Assembly: GCA_900549135.1 (NCBI GenBank)
Contig: URNI01000087.1
Location: 1 to 8,041 of the forward strand
DNA length: 8,041 nucleotides
Source: an uncultured Collinsella sp.
GTDB lineage: Bacteria; Actinomycetota; Coriobacteriia; Coriobacteriales; Coriobacteriaceae
Reading direction: 5' to 3'
The translations under genes and the position numbers were made by a program. The stretch's first letter is position 1; each line of letters opens with the position of its first letter. Below are positions 5,430 to 8,041 of the stretch, piece after piece. Below the pieces are notes generated by a model, which made no database searches, had not been told where the DNA came from, and saw only the letters and a program-made list of their open reading frames with translations.

Positions 5430-6203
5430 ATGAGGATCGATTCACGAAAACCGAAAGCCGCCGCCCTTTCCGCCGCTCTGACCGTGGCACTTTTGGCGGG
5501 CGCCGGTGCAACCGATGCCCACGCGGCAACACTATCCGATACGGTTGGGTCTACGCCGTCCGAGGCGACGCTGGTGCAGCCCGTTGACTATCGCGGCGAT
5601 GGTTATGGTTCCATGCAGGAGTGGAACGCCTCGATGGAGGCCAAGCGCGATTCCCTTGAGATGCGCGCTCAGATCATTATGAATATGTATGGCGACTATG
5701 CTACCGATGACGAGCGCGCTGTGCTGCAGGGTTGCATCGACGGTGCGGGTAGCCTGTTGACGATGGGGGAGGTCGACGCCAAGTCGACCGAGCTCGATGA
5801 GCTGCGCGCTGCGCTTGAGGATGCCAAGTGCGAAGCGCTCGAGGCTGCCGCCGAGGCGGAGGCTGCCGAGGCCGCCCAGGCTTCGTACTACAACGCCGGT
5901 TACACTCCGCCTTACGCGTCTGCCGCGTCCTACGCGAACGGATCGGGCCTGACGCGCTCTGCGGGTGTCAATAACTACAACGGGCGCCGCGAGACCTATT
6001 ACAGCAGCAATGTGCTTTATCACTATCGCACGGGCGAATGGACTCAGGATTCTGAGGGCTTCTGGCGCGATTCCGACGGCTATTACGTTGTTGCCGCGGG
6101 CGATATGGCCCAGGGCTCGACCTTTACGGGCTCCAAGGGTGATTGCAAGGTCTATGACTCCGGCTGCGCTGCCGGAACCACCGACTACTACACCGGTTGG
6201 TAA
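5430..6203 (+). CDS. Secreted protein with C-terminal 3D-like domain
   Basis: 257 residues. A signal peptide is clear: a basic start (MRIDSRKPK), a hydrophobic core (about 11-26) and a likely signal peptidase I site after AHA (30-32). Residues about 60-150 are helical, ending in an Ala/Glu-rich stretch (135-150) that is probably coiled coil. A low-complexity Tyr/Ala/Ser linker follows (152-178). The C-terminal ~75 residues hold RRETYYSSNVLYHY and then FWRDSDGYYVVAAGDMAQG and CKVYDSGCAAGTTDYY. The order D225, D243 (VYDSGC) and D252 (TTDYY) recalls the three Asp of the 3D / double-psi-barrel fold of cell-wall-active proteins. C239 and C246 could form a disulfide. No transmembrane anchor or sortase motif is visible. 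Ribosome site GGAGG lies 11 nt before ATG, a long spacing. A cell-wall role is inferred; enzymatic activity is not shown. Confidence 0.85.
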   Translation: MRIDSRKPKAAALSAALTVALLAGAGATDAHAATLSDTVGSTPSEATLVQPVDYRGDGYGSMQEWNASMEAKRDSLEMRAQIIMNMYGDYATDDERAVLQGCIDGAGSLLTMGEVDAKSTELDELRAALEDAKCEALEAAAEAEAAEAAQASYYNAGYTPPYASAASYANGSGLTRSAGVNNYNGRRETYYSSNVLYHYRTGEWTQDSEGFWRDSDGYYVVAAGDMAQGSTFTGSKGDCKVYDSGCAAGTTDYYTGW

Positions 6204-6231
6204 TCTGCCATAAGCAAAATAGGCACATGAT

Positions 6232-6284
6232 GGGCGGACGTCTTTACTGAGCTTTTAGGCAACGTAAAGCCGCCCGTTCTTTAT
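6232..6284 (+). terminator. Probable terminator of the secreted-protein gene
   Basis: Two stacked helices: GGGCGG (6232-6237) with CCGCCC (6270-6275), and CTTTAC (6242-6247) with GTAAAG (6264-6269). A 4-nt bulge ACGT is on the 5' side, and GTTCTTTAT follows. The stem is strong and lies 28 nt after the stop codon; the U-tract is short and interrupted, so efficiency is uncertain. Confidence 0.6.
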
Positions 6285-6392
6285 GCGCGTTTGAGTTAAC
6301 AGAGCCCTTACCGTGGCGGTACGCTGGGCGTATGGATGCGGGGCACACTAGTTCATGAGAAATAAGGTCTTTCTCTTGGAAGAAGTGGTCTT

Positions 6393-6599
6393 GTGAATGC
6401 TCGAGATATTGCCGTTGCCGCCGTCGCGTTGATGCTCGGCTGCCTTGGTCCCACGGTCGCGCTCGTCGCGGGCATGCAGGGGACATGCGGGACTGCTCCT
6501 ATCGTGGTCGGCGCGCTGATCGCGGCCGCACTGCTGGGAAGCGCGGGCGTGGTTCTTTGCCGCGACGATGAGGACGAGGTGTTGGGGTCGCAACGCTAA
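6393..6599 (+). CDS. Small membrane protein with two transmembrane helices
   Basis: 68 residues starting at GTG, with a GGAAGAAG ribosome site (6378-6385) 7 nt upstream. Two hydrophobic helices, about 6-28 and 36-56, are joined by a short GMQGTCGTAP turn. An acidic cytoplasm-like tail (RDDEDEVLGSQR) follows. Cysteines at 17, 32 and 56. I do not recognise a family. The gene sits between the secreted-protein terminator and a long hairpin, so it is probably transcribed alone. No good promoter is visible; TTAACA (6296-6301) with TACGCT (6320-6325) is a weak candidate. The hydrophobic pattern, ribosome site and flanking terminators support a real gene, but the reading frame could still be fortuitous. 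Confidence 0.55.
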   Translation: MNARDIAVAAVALMLGCLGPTVALVAGMQGTCGTAPIVVGALIAAALLGSAGVVLCRDDEDEVLGSQR

Positions 6600-6636
6600 C
6601 TGTTGTGAGATCGGCCGCCGGTCATAGACGAAGATG

Positions 6637-6675
6637 AAAGCCGCCGCAGGGGAAAGGTTCCCTTGCGGCGGCTTT
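6637..6675. terminator. Long hairpin between convergent genes, likely bidirectional terminator
   Basis: AAAGCCGCCGCA (6637-6648) pairs perfectly with TGCGGCGGCTTT (6664-6675). The stem continues through GGGGAA with TTCCCT (one G-T) to a 3-nt AGG loop, giving about 19 bp. It lies 37 nt after the small membrane-protein gene and 33 nt after the end of the reductase gene on the other strand. The A and T runs at the foot provide a short U-tract in both directions. Confidence 0.8.
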
Positions 6676-6708
6676 GCTGCTAAGGCTGTTGAATGCGGAG
6701 CGTTGGTG

Positions 6709-7563
6709 CTACCAGCTTTTCTCGATATCGCGGATGCGCCGATAGAGCCACTCGTTTTGCGGCACTTGGATATCGTGTTTGGCTGCGAGGCGGCAAATGG
6801 TGCCCGCGAACTCCTCGACTTCGGTTTTGCGCTTTGCGATGCGGTCTTGCGCCATCGAGGGCATACCGGCGGGGTCGATTTCCTCGATGAGATGCGCCAT
6901 CTGCGTCAGGTCTGCCTCGGTCAGCTCAACGCCCTCGGCGTTGGCGACCGCAAGCGTTTCGCGCATGGCGGAAACAAAGCAGCGACGCTGCTCGGAGCCC
7001 GGCTCCGTGGCGCTTCCGTAGGTCCCGCCGTAGGCCATGCACGTCTGGTTGATGCCATCGTTGAGCATGAGTTTGGCCCACATGCGGTGCGCAATGTCGC
7101 TCTCGACGGTATGGGCGATGCCGCAGCGTGTGTAGAGCCCGTCGATGGCGGTGACGGTTGCGGGCTCGGTGCCTGCTGCCGCGCCAAAGCGAATCTCGCC
7201 CGCATTAGTAAAGGTGAGCGCGCCGTCGAGGAACACGGCATCCATGCCCTGGCAAATACCAAGAACGGTATGCTTCCAGCCAAAGCGCTCGGCAATCTTT
7301 TGCTCGCTCGTAATGCCGTTGCACAGCGAGGCGATGAGCGTGTTGGGTCCCACGACGCGTTCCATAGTCTTGAGTGCTTGGTTGAGTCCCGTCGTCTTGA
7401 CCGTGAGAATGACCAGATCGGCGGGCGTTGCTTCACTGACGCGCACGGACTTGAGTGCGCAGGGCTCGCCGTTGACCGTAAGGGCGTCGCCTGCGTGACG
7501 CTCGAAACGGGCGTCGTCCATAATGTATTCGACGGCATCGTTGCCGAGCGTCTTGGCAATCAT
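6709..7563 (-). CDS. Ketopantoate reductase-family protein, N-terminus apparently cut off
   Basis: The intact frame from ATG at 7561-7563 codes 284 residues of a PanE/ApbA-type 2-dehydropantoate 2-reductase, the NADPH-dependent step to pantoate in coenzyme A synthesis. Visible are ADLVILTVKT (48-57), SLCNGI (79-84), the HRMWAKLMLNDGINQ motif (159-173) with the family Lys K164 and N168/N172, and RKTEVEEFAG (245-254) with E248 at the family's catalytic Glu. Missing is the N-terminal GKGGVG nucleotide-binding loop, which is encoded in frame just upstream (7564-7617) but cut off from the expected start by a TAG. No ribosome site precedes the 7563 ATG. With the upstream part the protein would be about 304 residues, the family norm. 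It is either a nonsense-mutated gene or starts at a non-standard codon. Related family members with other substrates exist. Confidence 0.85.
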   Translation of the reverse strand: MIAKTLGNDAVEYIMDDARFERHAGDALTVNGEPCALKSVRVSEATPADLVILTVKTTGLNQALKTMERVVGPNTLIASLCNGITSEQKIAERFGWKHTVLGICQGMDAVFLDGALTFTNAGEIRFGAAAGTEPATVTAIDGLYTRCGIAHTVESDIAHRMWAKLMLNDGINQTCMAYGGTYGSATEPGSEQRRCFVSAMRETLAVANAEGVELTEADLTQMAHLIEEIDPAGMPSMAQDRIAKRKTEVEEFAGTICRLAAKHDIQVPQNEWLYRRIRDIEKSW

Positions 7564-7638
7564 GCTGCCATAGAGTAGACCGACGCCACCCTTGCCGATA
7601 AAGGCAACCTTGTTGATCTACACGTGAATCATCTCCTC
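7564..7638 (-). other. Start region of the reductase gene with in-frame TAG
   Basis: On the minus strand, GAGGAG (7633-7638) is followed 9 nt later by GTG (7621-7623), a good start. The next codon is TAG (7618-7620), and the same frame then reads I-N-K-V-A-F-I-G-K-G-G-V-G-L-L-Y-G-S straight into the ATG of the reductase ORF. That stretch is the expected beta-strand and glycine-rich loop of the Rossmann fold. An in-frame ATG (7630-7632) touches the ribosome site and also runs into the TAG. No ATG, GTG or TTG occurs between the TAG and 7563; ATC (7615-7617) would be the only unusual candidate. Confidence 0.7.
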
Positions 7639-7640
7639 AC

Positions 7641-7666
7641 AAAAAGGCGCCCGCGTGCGGGGCGCC
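7641..7666 (-). terminator. Intrinsic terminator between the 64-residue gene and the reductase
   Basis: On the minus strand, GGCGCCC (7660-7666) pairs with GGGCGCC (7646-7652) around a 7-nt loop and is followed by five T (7641-7645). It lies about 73 nt after the stop of the 64-residue gene and should end its transcript. The last T is only 2 nt from the reductase's Shine-Dalgarno, so any reductase transcript starting upstream must read through this hairpin. A TACAAT at 7673-7678 could be a -10 placing the transcript start at the foot of the stem, but no convincing -35 goes with it. Confidence 0.8.
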
Positions 7667-7739
7667 TGGTGGATTGTATGCCGCTGGAGCATGTAGCGTG
7701 CACCGGAGACGGAATTTAGAAGAACAAACGCATGGGAAC

Positions 7740-7934
7740 TTATGCCGCGGGGTAGATGGCAAAAACGCGTGCGGGATATCCAACGCCATCGCGCACCTTG
7801 GGGAAGGTGCAGAAGATGACAGCGCCTGTGGCGGGAAGCTCGTCCAGATGGTCCGTGACCTCGATCTGGTAACGGCCGACCGAGAGGATGTATTGTTCGC
7901 CGGGGTAGGGGCAGGCATCCTCACGCGTGGTCAC
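7740..7934 (-). CDS. Small hypothetical protein, 64 residues
   Basis: Starts at GTG (7932-7934), 6 nt after an AAGG ribosome site, and ends YPAA at TAA (7740-7742). The sequence is mixed and globular-looking, with a GEQYILSVGRYQIEVTDHLDELPATGAVIFCTFP stretch in two parts (12-27 and 28-45) that reads as alternating beta strands. There is no signal peptide or membrane segment. Two Cys (8 and 42). I do not recognise a family. Protein-like composition, a plausible start and a good terminator downstream support a real gene. It is upstream of the reductase on the same strand but separated from it by a terminator. Nothing points to a function. Confidence 0.55.
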   Translation of the reverse strand: MTTREDACPYPGEQYILSVGRYQIEVTDHLDELPATGAVIFCTFPKVRDGVGYPARVFAIYPAA

Positions 7935-8041
7935 GCTCGCCTTCTTTCATCGGGCTTTTTGCTGATGTTAAAGCGGTGCCGTGACAGCTCGATTTCTGCT
8001 GCGTTACGATACGTTCTCGATTGCGATTCCACGATGTTTCG

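Noticed and set aside
6634..7578. 314-residue open frame on the plus strand opposite the reductase
   Set aside because: Starts within the terminator hairpin and is antisense to a gene with clear family motifs; no recognisable domain.
7935..8041. Gene or RNA at the right edge
   Set aside because: No frame with a ribosome site and no stable structure stand out. It is probably the promoter region of the 64-residue gene, but no -35/-10 pair is convincing.

Overview
The window looks like a piece of chromosome from a high-GC (roughly 60% by eye) gut actinobacterium of the Coriobacteriia, most like Collinsella. That placement is inferred from codon use, gene content and the style of the secreted protein; no marker gene proves it. 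There is no transposase, integrase, tRNA, rRNA or CRISPR array. It reads as an ordinary housekeeping and metabolic region with one unusually structured regulatory leader.

Left half, minus strand (3533 down to 11): a LysR-type regulator, RNase HI (rnhA, GTG start), a Gfo/Idh/MocA-family oxidoreductase, an acylphosphatase with an N-terminal extension, and a PerR-like Fur-family regulator. Only the oxidoreductase and acylphosphatase are tightly coupled (2 nt apart). The others are separated by about 60-75 nt.

Centre (3534-5218): the LysR gene is divergent from metY (O-acetylhomoserine sulfhydrylase/aminocarboxypropyltransferase), which incorporates sulfur in methionine/homocysteine synthesis. 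The shared intergenic region holds a classical T-N11-A LysR box, a good sigma70-type promoter facing metY, and an inverted repeat inside the promoter spacer. Downstream is a leader of about 178 nt with an 11-bp long-range helix, a 13-bp hairpin, a possible pseudoknot and a 17-codon ORF with an excellent Shine-Dalgarno. This leader is the best candidate here for an undescribed regulatory element. metY ends in a strong intrinsic terminator.

Right part: a secreted protein with a signal peptide and a C-terminal 3D-like domain (5430-6203), then a small two-helix membrane protein (6393-6599), both on the plus strand. Past a long hairpin that could serve both strands lie two minus-strand genes. One is a ketopantoate reductase-family gene whose expected start region carries an in-frame TAG right after the probable GTG start, so its Rossmann glycine motif falls outside the intact ORF. 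The other is a 64-residue protein I do not recognise. A terminator hairpin sits between these two, only 2 nt from the reductase's Shine-Dalgarno. The last ~107 bases show no gene.
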